A stretch of 64,000 nt of DNA, taken from Brevundimonas alba. Its GTDB lineage: Bacteria > Pseudomonadota > Alphaproteobacteria > Caulobacterales > Caulobacteraceae. Made by a program: the position numbers and the translations under genes. Positions 18,365 through 27,276 of the stretch are shown here, in pieces; within the stretch, counting starts at the first letter, position 1, and each line of letters opens with the position of its first letter. The stretch covers positions 753,501 through 817,500 of the forward strand of contig NZ_JAATJM010000001.1 of NCBI RefSeq assembly GCF_011927945.1. Reading direction: 5' to 3'. The notes beneath the pieces were generated by a model. The model was not told the origin of the DNA. It made no database searches and saw only the letters and a program-made list of their open reading frames with translations.

Positions 18365-18432
18365 GCGGAGCGTTCGTCTTTCGCCGAAACACAAACCCTT
18401 ACGGTCTCCGGGCGGAAGCCCGGACGCTCCGC
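18365..18432. repeat. structured palindromic element
   Basis: A 68-base segment closed by a perfect 9-base inverted repeat (GCGGAGCGT at 18365-18373 and ACGCTCCGC at 18424-18432) that encloses a second hairpin CCGGGC-GGAA-GCCCGG near its right side. It is about 70 bases before the start of the flavoprotein gene. It could be a dispersed repeat or a folded RNA leader; the unpaired part between the two stems is AC-rich and unlike the surroundings. Confidence 0.4.
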
Positions 18433-18499
18433 CCAGCCTCCCCTCTCACCGACGGAATCCCCGGCGGCGCCGAAGGCTGCCGCATGCTAGAGGCCGCCC

Positions 18500-19687
18500 A
18501 TGAAGTCTGAACCCGTGGATGTCCTGATCGTCGGCGCCGGCGCGGCGGGGATGATGTGCGCCATCGAGGCGGGGCGGCGCGGCCGCTCCGTGCGGGTGGT
18601 CGACCATGCGCGGGCGCCGGGCGAGAAGATCCGCATCTCGGGCGGGGGGCGGTGCAACTTCACCAACCTCGGGACCGGTCCGGGGAATTTCCTCGGGGAG
18701 AATCCGCGGTTCGCGACCTCGGCCCTGAAGCGCTACACCCAGCATGACTTCGTCAAGCGCGTGGATCGGGCGGGGATCGCCTGGCACGAAAAGACGCTGG
18801 GTCAGCTGTTCTGCGACGACTCGGCCAAGCAGATCATCCGTATGCTGACGGACGACATGCGCGAGGCGGGGGCCAGGCTGTCGCTGGGCCTCTCCGTCGA
18901 CCGCATCGCCCGCGCCGGCGACGGCTTCGAGGCGGCGCTGTCGGACGGCTCGGTGGTCCGGGCCTCATCGCTGGTGCTGGCGACGGGCGGCAAGTCGATC
19001 CCCAAGATGGGCGCGACGGGCTGGGCCTATGACGCCGCCCGGTCGTTCGGCCTGCGCGTCACCGACACCCGCCCGGCGCTGGTCCCGCTGACCTTCGAGG
19101 CCGGGCTGCTCGAGCGGCTGAAGCCTCTGGCCGGAGTCGCCGTCGACGCCGTGGTCAAGGGCGGCGGGGCCTCGTTCGAAGAGGCGATCCTGTTCACCCA
19201 CCGCGGGCTGAGCGGGCCCGCCATCCTGCAGATCAGCTCCTACTGGCGCGAGGGCGAGGCGATCACCGTGGCCATGGCGCCGGGCGAGGACCTCTACGCC
19301 CGGCTCAAGGCGGCCAAGGAGGAGAACGGCAAGCAGATGGTGCACACGGCCCTCGGCCACGTGGTGCCCCGCCGGCTGGCCGAGAGCGTCTGCGAGCGCG
19401 AGGGCGTGCGGGGCAAGCTGGCCGAGGTCGGGGACAAGACGCTGCGCCGGCTGGAGGCGGCGGTGAACGGCTGGAGCGTCAAGCCGGTCGGCTCCGAGGG
19501 CTACCGCACCGCCGAGGTGACGCTGGGCGGGGTGGCGACGGACCAGCTGGACCAGCAGACCATGGCGGCCAAATCCGTGCCCGGACTGTATGTGATCGGC
19601 GAGGCGGTGGACGTCACCGGCTGGCTGGGCGGCTATAACTTCCAGTGGGCCTGGTCGTCGGGATGGGCGGCTGGCCAGAGCTGCTGA
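18500..19687 (+). CDS. NAD(P)/FAD-dependent oxidoreductase, HI0933/BaiN family
   Basis: A 395-residue flavoprotein. The FAD-binding dinucleotide fold is at the N-terminus (VLIVGAGAAGMMCAIEAGRRG, with the GAGAAG loop), followed by the family marker SGGGRCNFTN at about residues 49-58, a LATGGKSIPKMGATG segment, THRGLSGPAILQISSYW in the substrate domain, and the C-terminal second FAD contact GEAVDVTGWLGGYNFQWAWSSG. The family is widespread, and most members have unknown substrates; one is a bile-acid reductase. It is monocistronic here, after the repeat-rich gap, and 73 bases before a zinc-ribbon gene. Confidence 0.9.
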   Translation: MKSEPVDVLIVGAGAAGMMCAIEAGRRGRSVRVVDHARAPGEKIRISGGGRCNFTNLGTGPGNFLGENPRFATSALKRYTQHDFVKRVDRAGIAWHEKTLGQLFCDDSAKQIIRMLTDDMREAGARLSLGLSVDRIARAGDGFEAALSDGSVVRASSLVLATGGKSIPKMGATGWAYDAARSFGLRVTDTRPALVPLTFEAGLLERLKPLAGVAVDAVVKGGGASFEEAILFTHRGLSGPAILQISSYWREGEAITVAMAPGEDLYARLKAAKEENGKQMVHTALGHVVPRRLAESVCEREGVRGKLAEVGDKTLRRLEAAVNGWSVKPVGSEGYRTAEVTLGGVATDQLDQQTMAAKSVPGLYVIGEAVDVTGWLGGYNFQWAWSSGWAAGQSC

Positions 19688-19760
19688 AACGCTGCCTTTG
19701 GTCGCATGGCCGGAACCGGCGGCGGCGCCCAGGTTTGTCGGTGGACCGAGGAGAGACGCC

Positions 19761-20087
19761 ATGCCCCTGCTGATGTGCCCCAACGACAACGCCGCGATGC
19801 AGACGCTGGAGCGCGGCGGCGTCCAGTTCGACATGTGCCCGACCTGCCGCGGCGTCTGGCTGGACCGCGGCGAGCTGGAGAAGCTGATGGCCGGCGCCAC
19901 CGAGGAGGGCCGCGCCTCCACCCCGCCCCCGCCTCCGCAACAGGCCGCGCCGCAGCCGTGGGCCGGGCAGCCCCAGCCGCAGCAGGCCTACCGCGAGCCG
20001 CCGCGCTACAAGGACGACCGCTACCGCGACGACGACTACAAATACCGCAAGAAGAAGCGCGACAGCATCTTCGATATCTTCGACTAG
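19761..20087 (+). CDS. zf-TFIIB type zinc-ribbon protein
   Basis: A 108-residue protein. The N-terminal 40 residues form a zinc ribbon: CPNDNAAM then CPTCRGVWLDRGELEKL, matching the zf-TFIIB domain (paired cysteines with the GVWLD/GEL signature). A proline- and glutamine-rich linker follows, and the tail is highly charged with alternating Arg, Asp, Tyr and Lys ending in DSIFDIFD. The role is unknown; the tail could mediate protein or nucleic-acid contacts. ATG at 19761 follows GAGGAGAG. Its TAG stop shares a CTAG with the stop of the convergent gene. Confidence 0.85.
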   Translation: MPLLMCPNDNAAMQTLERGGVQFDMCPTCRGVWLDRGELEKLMAGATEEGRASTPPPPPQQAAPQPWAGQPQPQQAYREPPRYKDDRYRDDDYKYRKKKRDSIFDIFD

Positions 20088-21802
20088 GCGGCGAGACCCG
20101 CCGCCCGCATCAGCGGTTTGAGCGGCGCCAGCGTCTCCGGCGCGGCGGCGAGGGCGGCGCGGTTGTCGGGGGCGCGGAACAGCTTGACGGCTTCGACCTT
20201 GGCCCGGTCGGCGGCGGGGCCCGGCGGGGCCGTTTCGCCGGCGGCCATGCGCAGCAGAACCGCCAGCTTCTGCTGCACCGGCGCGGGCGAGCGAGCCAGC
20301 ATGGCGGTGATCTTCGCCTCGCCCTCGACCGTCCCCCCGACGGCGCCGATGGCGGTGATGATGTCGGTCTCGTCCCGCTCGGACAGGCCGCAGCCGCGCA
20401 CGGCCCGCACCAGCCCGGCCAGCACGCCCAGCTTCTGTGCCGCGGTCTGGTCGGGGGCGGCGGCGCGCATCTCGCCCTCGAACCGCAGCGAGCCGACGCA
20501 GGCGGACAGCCAGCGGGCGGCGGCGCGCTTGTTGGCCGTCCCGGTGACGTTCTCGCACAGCCGCGTCAGAGCCTCGGCCTCGCACAGGACCGTCTTGCAC
20601 TCCTTGACGTAGGCGGCGACGAAATCGGCGGTGACCAGGGCCTTGGAGCGCTCGTTGAAGGCCGACTGGACCTCCTCGAGCGTCAGCAGCCGGCCGGCGG
20701 TGGCGGTCAGGGCCGTGGCCAGGGTGCGCAGGATGTCGATCTCGCCCGCGGCGTCGTTGGGGCGCAGGCGGCGCGGGCTCATCAGTTCGCGGACGACCAT
20801 CCGGGCCAGCGAAGCGGAGAGCAGCGGAAACTGCCCGTCAGCGACGCGTTCCCCGAGCCGGGCGGCGGGCCCGTCGACGATCGGCACCTGCAGCGCCAGC
20901 CTCGGGTCCTGGGCGATCAGGGCGGCGATCTCGCGCGGCGCCACCATCCGCACCACGGCGGCGAGCGAGGCGCCCTGATCAAGCGCGGGGCCGAGCACGT
21001 CGGCCAGATTGGTGCGGGCGGCGAACAGCTCGCACATCACCTGTTCGATCGGCACCATGACCATGGCGTGCGGCGGGCCGTCCATCGGCGCGCGCTCGGC
21101 GAGGTCCATCAGCCGGTCGAGCCGGGCCCGGCCGCCGCGCACGCCCTTGAGCGCGCCCGAGACGATGCCGCCCATGATGAAGGCGCGATCGGGCTGGCCG
21201 GCCAGACGGTGAGCCAGATCGGCCAGCGAATGGTTCTCCAGATCCGGGAACTGGTTCTTGCGGCCCGCCATCAGCACGCGTTCGATCGTCCGTTCGCTGA
21301 GCTTCTGATAGTGGCGCACCAGATCGTGTACCGGCTGGCCGACGGCCTGGCTCTCGGGCACCGCGACCTTCTGGATGGCGTGCTGCAGCTCGACGCCCGA
21401 GGCCTCCAGCTTCTCGGCCAGATCGGGGCGGTGCAGCAGTTCGAAGGCGGTGACGCCCTGGCGGTTCAGCCAGTCCTCAAGCACCCGGCCGATCAGGTCG
21501 CGTGCCATCGGGGCGTAGAGGTCCTGGGGCGAACCGCAGCGGGGGCCGGCCTCGTCCTCGGGCACGACACGCTTGCGCTGCACCTCGGGCGCGCCGCGGG
21601 TCAGGACCGTGACGCTGTTGAACTCCATGGTGTCGGGATCGAGCGTTTCCTTAGTCACCCGTACGGCGGCGGCGCGGTCGTCGCGCAGCAGTTCCTCGGC
21701 CGTCTCGATCGCATTGGCGCGGTCTTCCGTCGCCATCTGAAGGGTCCAGGGCGCGGGCGCTGTCTTGCGGATATAGACTTCGTAATGAACGGGGCCGGCC
21801 AT
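20084..21802 (-). CDS. large conserved-looking hypothetical protein
   Basis: A 572-residue cytoplasmic protein that I do not recognise. ATG at 21802 (MAGPVHYEVYIRK) is preferred over a start ten codons upstream. The first 80 residues look like a small alpha/beta domain (VHYEVYIRKTAPAPWTLQMATEDRANAIETAEELL), the rest is almost entirely helical, rich in Ala, Leu and Arg, with heat-repeat-like spacing. It contains no membrane segment or evident catalytic motif. It is divergent from chvI across about 170 bases. Codon use matches the chromosome, so it is resident rather than acquired. Confidence 0.75.
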   Translation of the reverse strand: MAGPVHYEVYIRKTAPAPWTLQMATEDRANAIETAEELLRDDRAAAVRVTKETLDPDTMEFNSVTVLTRGAPEVQRKRVVPEDEAGPRCGSPQDLYAPMARDLIGRVLEDWLNRQGVTAFELLHRPDLAEKLEASGVELQHAIQKVAVPESQAVGQPVHDLVRHYQKLSERTIERVLMAGRKNQFPDLENHSLADLAHRLAGQPDRAFIMGGIVSGALKGVRGGRARLDRLMDLAERAPMDGPPHAMVMVPIEQVMCELFAARTNLADVLGPALDQGASLAAVVRMVAPREIAALIAQDPRLALQVPIVDGPAARLGERVADGQFPLLSASLARMVVRELMSPRRLRPNDAAGEIDILRTLATALTATAGRLLTLEEVQSAFNERSKALVTADFVAAYVKECKTVLCEAEALTRLCENVTGTANKRAAARWLSACVGSLRFEGEMRAAAPDQTAAQKLGVLAGLVRAVRGCGLSERDETDIITAIGAVGGTVEGEAKITAMLARSPAPVQQKLAVLLRMAAGETAPPGPAADRAKVEAVKLFRAPDNRAALAAAPETLAPLKPLMRAAGLAA

Positions 21803-21975
21803 GGAACGCTCGCACAAATGAGCGACCAGCATGGACCCAAGGCTTTAAGGTCGGGTTTCATTGCGCATTCAGGCGGCGCGGCCCATTTTGTCGCCGTATT
21901 CTGACCCAGTTGATTTAGAACGGTAACGCTTGCCGTGCGTTCAGTGCGGATCGGAAAGCCTGCAAGGAGAGCGCC

Positions 21976-22680
21976 TTGGCGAACATCACCCTGGTCGACG
22001 ACGACGAAAACATCGTGGCGTCCGTCTCGCTGGCGCTGGAAAGCCATGGCCACAAGATCACCGCCTATCACGACGGCGCGTCCGGTCTGGAGGCGCTGGA
22101 ATCCAATCCACCGGATCTGGCCATCCTCGACGTGAAGATGCCCCGCATGGACGGGATGGAAGTGCTGCGCCGCCTGCGTCAGACCAGCCAGATTCCGGTG
22201 ATCATGCTGACCTCCAAGGACGAGGAGATCGACGAGATCCTCGGCTTCAACCTCGGCGCGGACGACTACATCCACAAGCCGTTCAGCCAGCGGCTGCTGA
22301 TCGAGCGGGTCAAGGCGCTGTTGCGGCGCACCGGCGCCGACGGCGGCGAGCCGGAGCCGTCGGGCGAGACCTCCACCAAGGCGATCAAGCGCGGCAAGCT
22401 GTCGATGGACCCGGCCCGGCACGAATGCACCTGGGACGGCCGCCCGGTGAAGCTGACCGTCACGGAATTCCTGCTGCTGCAGGCGCTGGCCCAGCGGCCC
22501 GGCTTCGTGAAGAGCCGGGACAACCTGATGGACGCCGCCTACGACGACCAAGTCTATGTCGACGACCGCACCATCGACAGCCACGTCAAGCGGATGCGGA
22601 AGAAGTTCCGGGTTGTCGACCCCGAGTTCGACGCCATCGAGACCCTGTATGGCGTCGGATACCGTTATCGCGAGAGCTGA
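21976..22680 (+). CDS. chvI: response regulator ChvI (OmpR family)
   Basis: A 234-residue response regulator. The receiver domain has acidic residues in VDDDE, the phosphorylated Asp52 in [13 protein letters not shown], and Lys in YIHKPF; a winged-helix OmpR-type DNA-binding domain follows ([18 protein letters not shown] and the final [12 protein letters not shown]). The start is TTG at 21976 with AAGGAGA six bases upstream. Together with ChvG and the HprK/EIIA/HPr genes that follow, this is the conserved alphaproteobacterial envelope-stress and acid-response cluster. Its stop overlaps the chvG start by 32 bases. Confidence 0.9.
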   Translation: MANITLVDDDENIVASVSLALESHGHKITAYHDGASGLEALESNPPDLAILDVKMPRMDGMEVLRRLRQTSQIPVIMLTSKDEEIDEILGFNLGADDYIHKPFSQRLLIERVKALLRRTGADGGEPEPSGETSTKAIKRGKLSMDPARHECTWDGRPVKLTVTEFLLLQALAQRPGFVKSRDNLMDAAYDDQVYVDDRTIDSHVKRMRKKFRVVDPEFDAIETLYGVGYRYRES

Positions 22681-24295
22681 GCCGGAGGATCCGGCCGACG
22701 ACGACCGCCCGCGCCGCCCCAAGCGGTTCGGCGGCTCGCGGCTGGGCGGCTTCATCCTCGCGCTCAACCTGCTCAGCCTGCTGATCCTGTTCGTCGGCGC
22801 ACTGGCGCTGAACGAATGGCGGCGGGGCCTGATCGAGGCCCGGCAGGAGACGCTGGCGGCTCAGGCCGAACTGCTGGTGCAGGTGCTGGGCGAGCCGCAG
22901 ATCGGGGTCACCCGGGGCGAGCCGACCCCCTATCTCGATCCCATCGAGGCCAGCCGCTGGCTGCGCGACAACTTCATTCCCGAAGGCCAGCGCGCACGCC
23001 TGTTCGACGTCGACGGCATCGTGGTGGCCGACAGCTATCTGGTGACGGAGGCAATCCCGGGCGAACCCCTGCCCCCGGCCCTGCCCGCCGGCAGCGCCCC
23101 CGCCGCGGCCAACGCCAGGGAGAAGGCCCGCGACGAGCGCAAGCTGGAACAGGCGCGCCGCGCCCTGGCCGAAGAGGTTGAGAACGCGCTGGAGGGCCGG
23201 TCGTCGGCGACCCTGCGGACCTCCGAGAGCGGCGACCGCGTGGTCTCGGTGTCGATCCCGGTGCGCCACGTGGAGCAGGTGCTGGGCGTCCTGACGCTGG
23301 AGGCCGGCGACGTCGACGAAACCTTGGGCGCGCAGCGGCGGGCGCTGATGCCGTTCGCTTTGGTGGCCCTGTTCGTGTCACTGCTGTCCTCCCTGCTGCT
23401 GCATCTGTTCGTGGCGCGGCCGGTAATGCGGCTGTCGGCGGCGGCGGACGCCGTCCGGTTGCAGCGGGCCCGGGCCATCTCCCTGCCCGACCTCGAGCAT
23501 CGCAAGGACGAGATCGGCGATCTGGCCCGTTCGCTGGAGACGATGACCGAGACCCTCTCCGACAGGATGGACGCCATCGAGCGGTTCGCGGCCGATGTTT
23601 CGCACGAGATCAAGAACCCACTGACCTCGATCCGCTCGGCGCTGGAGACCCTGCCGCTGGTGAAGACCGAGGCGCAGCGCGAGAAGTTGACCGCCCTGCT
23701 GCAGCAGGACGTGCGGCGGCTGGACCGGCTGATCACCGACATTTCCAACGCCTCGCGTCTGGACGCCGAACTGAACCGCGACCGGCCGCGGCCCATCGAC
23801 CTGACCGTTCTGCTGAGGGAGATCGTCGAGGTCTATGAGGCGGGGATCAAGCCGGGCGGCGGCGTCCATGTGACCTTCAGCGCCTCCGGGGCGGAGCACG
23901 CCATGATCCGCGGCCGCGACGGTCCGCTGGGGCAGGTGTTCCGCAACCTGATCGACAACGCCCGCTCGTTCAGCCCGCCGAACGGTCATGTGCGGATCAG
24001 CCTGTCGCGCGACGAGATCGATCCGGAACGGCCGGTGCGCGTCTGCATCGACGACGACGGCCCCGGCATTCCGCCCGAGAACCTCGAGACGGTGTTCGAG
24101 CGCTTCTACACCGCACGGCCGCGCGGCACGGCGTTCGGGACCAATTCGGGGCTCGGCCTGTCGATCGTCCGGCAGATCGTCGAGGCTCATGGCGGCCGGG
24201 TCTGGGCCGAGAACCGCAAGGGCGCCGACGGCGCCATCAGGGGGGCGCGCTTCGAGGTCGCCCTGCCCGCCGCGACGACGGGGCGGCGCCCGTGA
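22649..24295 (+). CDS. chvG: sensor histidine kinase ChvG
   Basis: A 548-residue membrane kinase. Two membrane helices (about residues 35-56 and 232-255) flank a periplasmic sensor region of about 175 residues; a HAMP domain, then the dimerisation domain with phospho-acceptor His319 in [21 protein letters not shown], and an ATPase domain with [23 protein letters not shown] and GLGLSIV follow. It phosphorylates ChvI; in relatives, activity is held down by the periplasmic repressor ExoR or responds to wall and acid stress, and no exoR is nearby. The first ATG at 22649 lies inside chvI. It overlaps hprK by four bases. Confidence 0.9.
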   Translation: MASDTVIARAEPEDPADDDRPRRPKRFGGSRLGGFILALNLLSLLILFVGALALNEWRRGLIEARQETLAAQAELLVQVLGEPQIGVTRGEPTPYLDPIEASRWLRDNFIPEGQRARLFDVDGIVVADSYLVTEAIPGEPLPPALPAGSAPAAANAREKARDERKLEQARRALAEEVENALEGRSSATLRTSESGDRVVSVSIPVRHVEQVLGVLTLEAGDVDETLGAQRRALMPFALVALFVSLLSSLLLHLFVARPVMRLSAAADAVRLQRARAISLPDLEHRKDEIGDLARSLETMTETLSDRMDAIERFAADVSHEIKNPLTSIRSALETLPLVKTEAQREKLTALLQQDVRRLDRLITDISNASRLDAELNRDRPRPIDLTVLLREIVEVYEAGIKPGGGVHVTFSASGAEHAMIRGRDGPLGQVFRNLIDNARSFSPPNGHVRISLSRDEIDPERPVRVCIDDDGPGIPPENLETVFERFYTARPRGTAFGTNSGLGLSIVRQIVEAHGGRVWAENRKGADGAIRGARFEVALPAATTGRRP

Positions 24296-24738
24296 GCCCC
24301 GAGGCCGGGGCTGCCCGGCAGCCGGTGCACGGCACGGTGGCGGCGCGCTGGACGCCCGCGGTGGGCTGGCGCGCCGTGCTGATCACCGGCCCGTCCGGCG
24401 CGGGCAAGAGCGATCTGGCGCTGCGGCTGATCGGCGCCGGCTGGCGGCTGGTGGCCGACGACTATGCGCATGTGACGGCCTCGGGCGGCCATCTGTACGC
24501 CATCGCGCCGGCGGTCATCGCCGGCTGTATCGAGGTGCGCGGCGTCGGCGTGGCCCCGGCCTGCGCGCGCGGTCTGACGCGGCTGGTGTTGGCCGTCGAT
24601 CTGGTCGGGGGGCCCGTCGAACGCCTGCCAGAACCGGAACAGCGGAGCGTCGAGGGCGTGTCCCTGCCGGTGCTGCGGCTGAACGGATTCGAGGCCTCGG
24701 CGGTCGAAAAGGTCGCGGCGGCGATCGCCCGGCTTTAA
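24292..24738 (+). CDS. hprK: short HPr kinase/phosphorylase
   Basis: A 148-residue protein corresponding to the C-terminal catalytic domain of HPr kinase only, the form usual in alphaproteobacteria. The Walker A motif is GPSGAGKS at residues 33-40, followed by LRLIGAGWRLVADDYAHV (magnesium-binding acidic pair) and IEVRGVGV, the HprK signature. It phosphorylates HPr on serine and removes that phosphate. GTG start at 24292 lies inside the chvG stop. The rapZ gene that is inserted here in some relatives is absent; only 89 bases separate it from the EIIA gene. Confidence 0.88.
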   Translation: MSPEAGAARQPVHGTVAARWTPAVGWRAVLITGPSGAGKSDLALRLIGAGWRLVADDYAHVTASGGHLYAIAPAVIAGCIEVRGVGVAPACARGLTRLVLAVDLVGGPVERLPEPEQRSVEGVSLPVLRLNGFEASAVEKVAAAIARL

Positions 24739-24827
24739 CCCGGCGCGGAGTTGGGCTATTCCGCGCGGCTTGCGGCCAGTCCACGGGACGGCCGGGACGC
24801 GGGGGCGCGAGTCTTGGTGAAGCCTTC

Positions 24828-25232
24828 ATGATCGGCCTGGTGATCGTCACCCACGGAGGGCTGGCCTCCGAATTCCTGTCGGCCATGGAGCACGTCGTCG
24901 GCCCCCAGCGGGGCGTCGCGGCGATCTGCATCGGCCCGGAGGACGACATGGAGCGCCGCCGGCGCGACATCGTCGACGCCGCCCGGGCGGTGGACGACGG
25001 CGACGGTGTCATCCTGCTGACGGACATGTTCGGTGGCACGCCCTCCAACCTCGCCATCTCGGTGATGGAGGAGACCCACGCCGAGGTCATCGCGGGGCTG
25101 AACCTGCCGATGCTGATCAAGCTGGCCAGCGTGCGCGGCCGCGAGCCGCTGCAGGCCTGCGTGGCCCACGCCCAGGACGCGGGGCGCAAATACATCTCGG
25201 TGGCCAGCTGGGTGCTGCAGGGCGAGAAATGA
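24828..25232 (+). CDS. PTS EIIA component of the mannose family
   Basis: A 134-residue EIIA domain. The phosphorylated histidine is His9 in IVTHGGLA, and LLTDMFGGTPSNLA is the family signature. No EIIB, EIIC or EIID genes are adjacent, so this is a regulatory rather than sugar-transporting EIIA, as in other alphaproteobacterial nitrogen-type phosphotransferase systems. Its last bases overlap the ptsH start (ATGA), showing translational coupling with its phosphate donor HPr. Confidence 0.9.
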   Translation: MIGLVIVTHGGLASEFLSAMEHVVGPQRGVAAICIGPEDDMERRRRDIVDAARAVDDGDGVILLTDMFGGTPSNLAISVMEETHAEVIAGLNLPMLIKLASVRGREPLQACVAHAQDAGRKYISVASWVLQGEK

Positions 25233-25516
25233 GCGGCGAACCGGGCAAGGCGGCGGCGACCGCCAACATCTGCAACAGCCGGGGCCTGCATGCCCGGGCC
25301 AGCGCCAAATTCGTCAAGCTGGCCTCGAATTTCGACGCCGAGGTCCACGTCACGCGCGACGGCGTGACCGTCAACGCCCTGTCGATCATGGGGCTGCTGA
25401 TGCTGGGCGCCGGCAACGGCTGCGGCATCGAGATCGTCGCCGAAGGCCCCGAGGCCGAGGCCGCGGTCGCCGCGCTGGCCGATCTGGTCGCCCGCCGGTT
25501 CGACGAGGACCAGTGA
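25229..25516 (+). CDS. ptsH: phosphocarrier protein HPr
   Basis: A 95-residue HPr. His21 in RGLHARAS is the residue phosphorylated by enzyme I, and Ser52 in NALSIMGLLML is the target of HprK. Both sites are intact, so HPr can carry either signal. Enzyme I is not in this window. The start overlaps the EIIA stop by four bases and its own stop overlaps the next small gene by four, forming a tightly coupled run from chvI to here. Confidence 0.92.
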   Translation: MSGEPGKAAATANICNSRGLHARASAKFVKLASNFDAEVHVTRDGVTVNALSIMGLLMLGAGNGCGIEIVAEGPEAEAAVAALADLVARRFDEDQ

Positions 25517-25977
25517 CGACTGAGCCCTTCCTCAAGGTGCGCATCGTCCGTGCACCGAAGGGAGAGGCGCCCTTGTGGGTGCGGGAGGCATGGATTGGAC
25601 TGGAGCTTCCGCTCGCCCTACCTGACGAGGTCACAGAAGAAACAAGCGGCGTCCTGAGCGGGCCGAACTCCTGGCTTGGCTACTGGTGGGCGCGGCTGCG
25701 CGGCAGAATTCATCAGACCAGCGGCTACGTGGTGAATTCGGCCCGGGCCATTGATATTCTCGCGCGCAGCCAGCCGAAGGCCGCCGACTGGTGGAGAGTC
25801 AACGCGCCGCGCTTCTGCGAACTGGACGCGGAGTTCATGTTCGACACGCCGGCCTGCGACCCCTCGCCCCGAACCCGTCGTCAACAACCCTTGGGGCTGA
25901 ACGGAAAACGCCCCGACGGCGAACCGTCAGGGCGTCTGCAGGTCGAACCAGACGGTCCGCTTACGGCGTTTCAGTGA
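25513..25977 (+). CDS. hypothetical protein downstream of ptsH
   Basis: A 154-residue frame with GTG start at 25513 inside the ptsH stop codon. The first 115 residues are plausible protein (WVREAWIGLELPL, NSWLGYWWARLRGRI, tryptophan-rich). From about residue 120 the codons cross the terminator of the convergent gene and overlap its last 17 bases, so the C-terminal third looks unconstrained. I do not recognise it. It may be a degrading or recently extended gene. Confidence 0.5.
   Translation: MTTEPFLKVRIVRAPKGEAPLWVREAWIGLELPLALPDEVTEETSGVLSGPNSWLGYWWARLRGRIHQTSGYVVNSARAIDILARSQPKAADWWRVNAPRFCELDAEFMFDTPACDPSPRTRRQQPLGLNGKRPDGEPSGRLQVEPDGPLTAFQ
25905..25934 (-). terminator. intrinsic terminator of the exported-protein gene
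   Basis: On the minus strand CGCCCTGACGG, a TTCG loop, CCGTCGGGGCG and then TTTT form a stem with one mismatch followed by a T-run, about 27 bases after the stop codon of the 25961-26428 gene. The TTCG tetraloop makes it stable. It is inside the coding frame of the convergent plus-strand gene. Confidence 0.7.
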
Positions 25978-26428
25978 TCAGCAGGGTGGCCGAGGCGGTG
26001 CCGCCGTTGAAGGTGCCGATCCAGATGTCGTAGGTGCCGCTGGACGGTTTGTTGAAGCGGACCTCGGCGTCGCCGTCGCCGTAGCTGTCGTCGTCGCAGT
26101 ACCACTGGCCGTCCGGGCCGTTGATGATCAGGGTCGTGTCGGTCGACGAGCGGGTACGGAACACCAGCGGCAGGGAGCCGGCGTTGTAGGTGACCTCATA
26201 GTCCGGCGCATTGGAGATGTCGCCGACGCAGGCGCCCGGCAGGTTGGTGTCGGTATAGGCGTCGATCGAGCCGCCGGCGGTGATGTTGACCCGGTAGGGA
26301 TCGGGCGTGAAGCCGGCGGTGAGGCGGATTTCGCCGTAGTTGGCGGTCAGGCCGGCGTTCTGGGCGACGGCGAGGCCGGGCGCGGCAAGCGCGGCTGCGA
26401 GCGCCAGCGCGCTGATGAGATGTTTCAT
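25961..26428 (-). CDS. exported hypothetical protein, beta-sandwich-like
   Basis: A 155-residue protein with a cleavable signal peptide ([23 protein letters not shown], cut after AVA/Q). The mature part has [26 protein letters not shown], a Cys in GACVGDIS and another in [12 protein letters not shown], and ends in the strand pair [20 protein letters not shown]. The composition and D-rich loop resemble small PPC-like periplasmic beta domains, but I cannot assign a family. ATG at 26428. It is followed by a clear terminator. The 165-base upstream region before the tRNA gene carries its promoter. Confidence 0.7.
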   Translation of the reverse strand: MKHLISALALAAALAAPGLAVAQNAGLTANYGEIRLTAGFTPDPYRVNITAGGSIDAYTDTNLPGACVGDISNAPDYEVTYNAGSLPLVFRTRSSTDTTLIINGPDGQWYCDDDSYGDGDAEVRFNKPSSGTYDIWIGTFNGGTASATLLITETP

Positions 26429-26560
26429 GGTGGTTCCCCCGAAAGAAGTTTCGCTGTGGTCTCAGCCCGGTAACCAATCCACGCCAATCCCGCGGACTCG
26501 TCAAGCTGGGCGAACAGCGTTGTCAGGTTTCGTGGGAGGGTGTGGCGAACGGGAAACCAC

Positions 26561-26593
26561 CCATCCTGCGAAGCGCGTCAGCGCGAAGCAGGA

Positions 26594-26596
<3 letters not shown>
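26561..26596 (-). terminator. hairpin at the 3' end of tRNA-Ala
   Basis: A perfect 9-base stem (CCATCCTGC at 26561-26569 and GCAGGATGG at 26588-26596) with an inner GCGC pairing. Its right arm includes the three bases encoding the tRNA's CCA end, so in the precursor RNA the CCA would be paired. Only a weak T-run follows on the minus strand, so it may be a processing structure rather than a strong terminator. Confidence 0.45.
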
Positions 26597-26669
<73 letters not shown>

Positions 26670-26824
26670 GTTTCCCGGGTGCAGGCGAGCGGGCGAGATA
26701 CGGGGGGGCGAGGGCAGTGTCAACGGGTCCCGCGTCCGTTCGCCCCGCTGGACCGGAAAACTTGGCGCGGCGCGCTGTGGCCCGCTATGTAGCGAATATC
26801 TGACAGGCAGGAGCGTCGCGGGGC

Positions 26825-27151
26825 ATGGCCGCAATCATCGGGTTCATCTTCTTCGTCATCGACGCGGTGCTGGGATTGTTCGTCCTGGCGCTGGTCGTCT
26901 ACGCCATCCTGAGCTGGCTGGTGGCGTTCGACGTCATCAACTACCGCAACCGCTTCGTCGCCTCGCTGTCGCACGCGCTGGACACCATCATCAGCCCGGT
27001 GCTGGCGCCGCTTCGGGCCGTCATTCCGCCGCTGGGCGGGATGGATGTGACGCCGATCATCGCCTGGATCCTGATCGCCGGTGTCCGCATCTATCTGCTG
27101 CCCGCGTCCAAGGCCGCCCTGCTGACCCTGACCGCCGGAACCTACTACTGA
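26825..27151 (+). CDS. YggT family membrane protein
   Basis: A 108-residue inner-membrane protein with two hydrophobic segments (about residues 4-30 and 75-96) and the family features VYAILSWL and ISPVLAPLRAVIPPLGGMD. YggT proteins are implicated in osmotic tolerance and, in some bacteria, division-site or envelope functions; the exact role is not settled. ATG at 26825 follows GGAGCGTCGCGGGGC. The gene is separated from the hydroxyacyl-CoA dehydrogenase by about 125 bases. Confidence 0.9.
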   Translation: MAAIIGFIFFVIDAVLGLFVLALVVYAILSWLVAFDVINYRNRFVASLSHALDTIISPVLAPLRAVIPPLGGMDVTPIIAWILIAGVRIYLLPASKAALLTLTAGTYY

Positions 27152-27276
27152 GGTGCGGGCGGGCCACGGCGCTGTGCGATTGCGAATAGAGCGGGCGCTT
27201 GATGCTTGCGCCACGCGGCGACCGTCCTAAGGTGCCGCTCCGATCGGGCCCAGCGCCCGCCAGTTCACCGGACTTC

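Larger units (their letters stand above)
17772..18499. other. gene-poor intergenic region with repeats
   Basis: Over 700 bases with no convincing gene. It holds the paired inverted repeat at 17881-18040, a structured palindromic element at 18365-18432, and upstream sequence for the divergent flanking genes (17771 minus, 18500 plus). Open frames that cross it run straight through both arms of the repeats and have no plausible ribosome-binding site. Between 18140 and 18360 I see only GC-rich sequence without recognisable signals. Confidence 0.6.

Noticed and set aside
17546..18394. Minus-strand open frame across the repeat region
   Set aside because: It reads through both arms of an inverted repeat and overlaps the better-supported gene at 17499-17771; no start signal.
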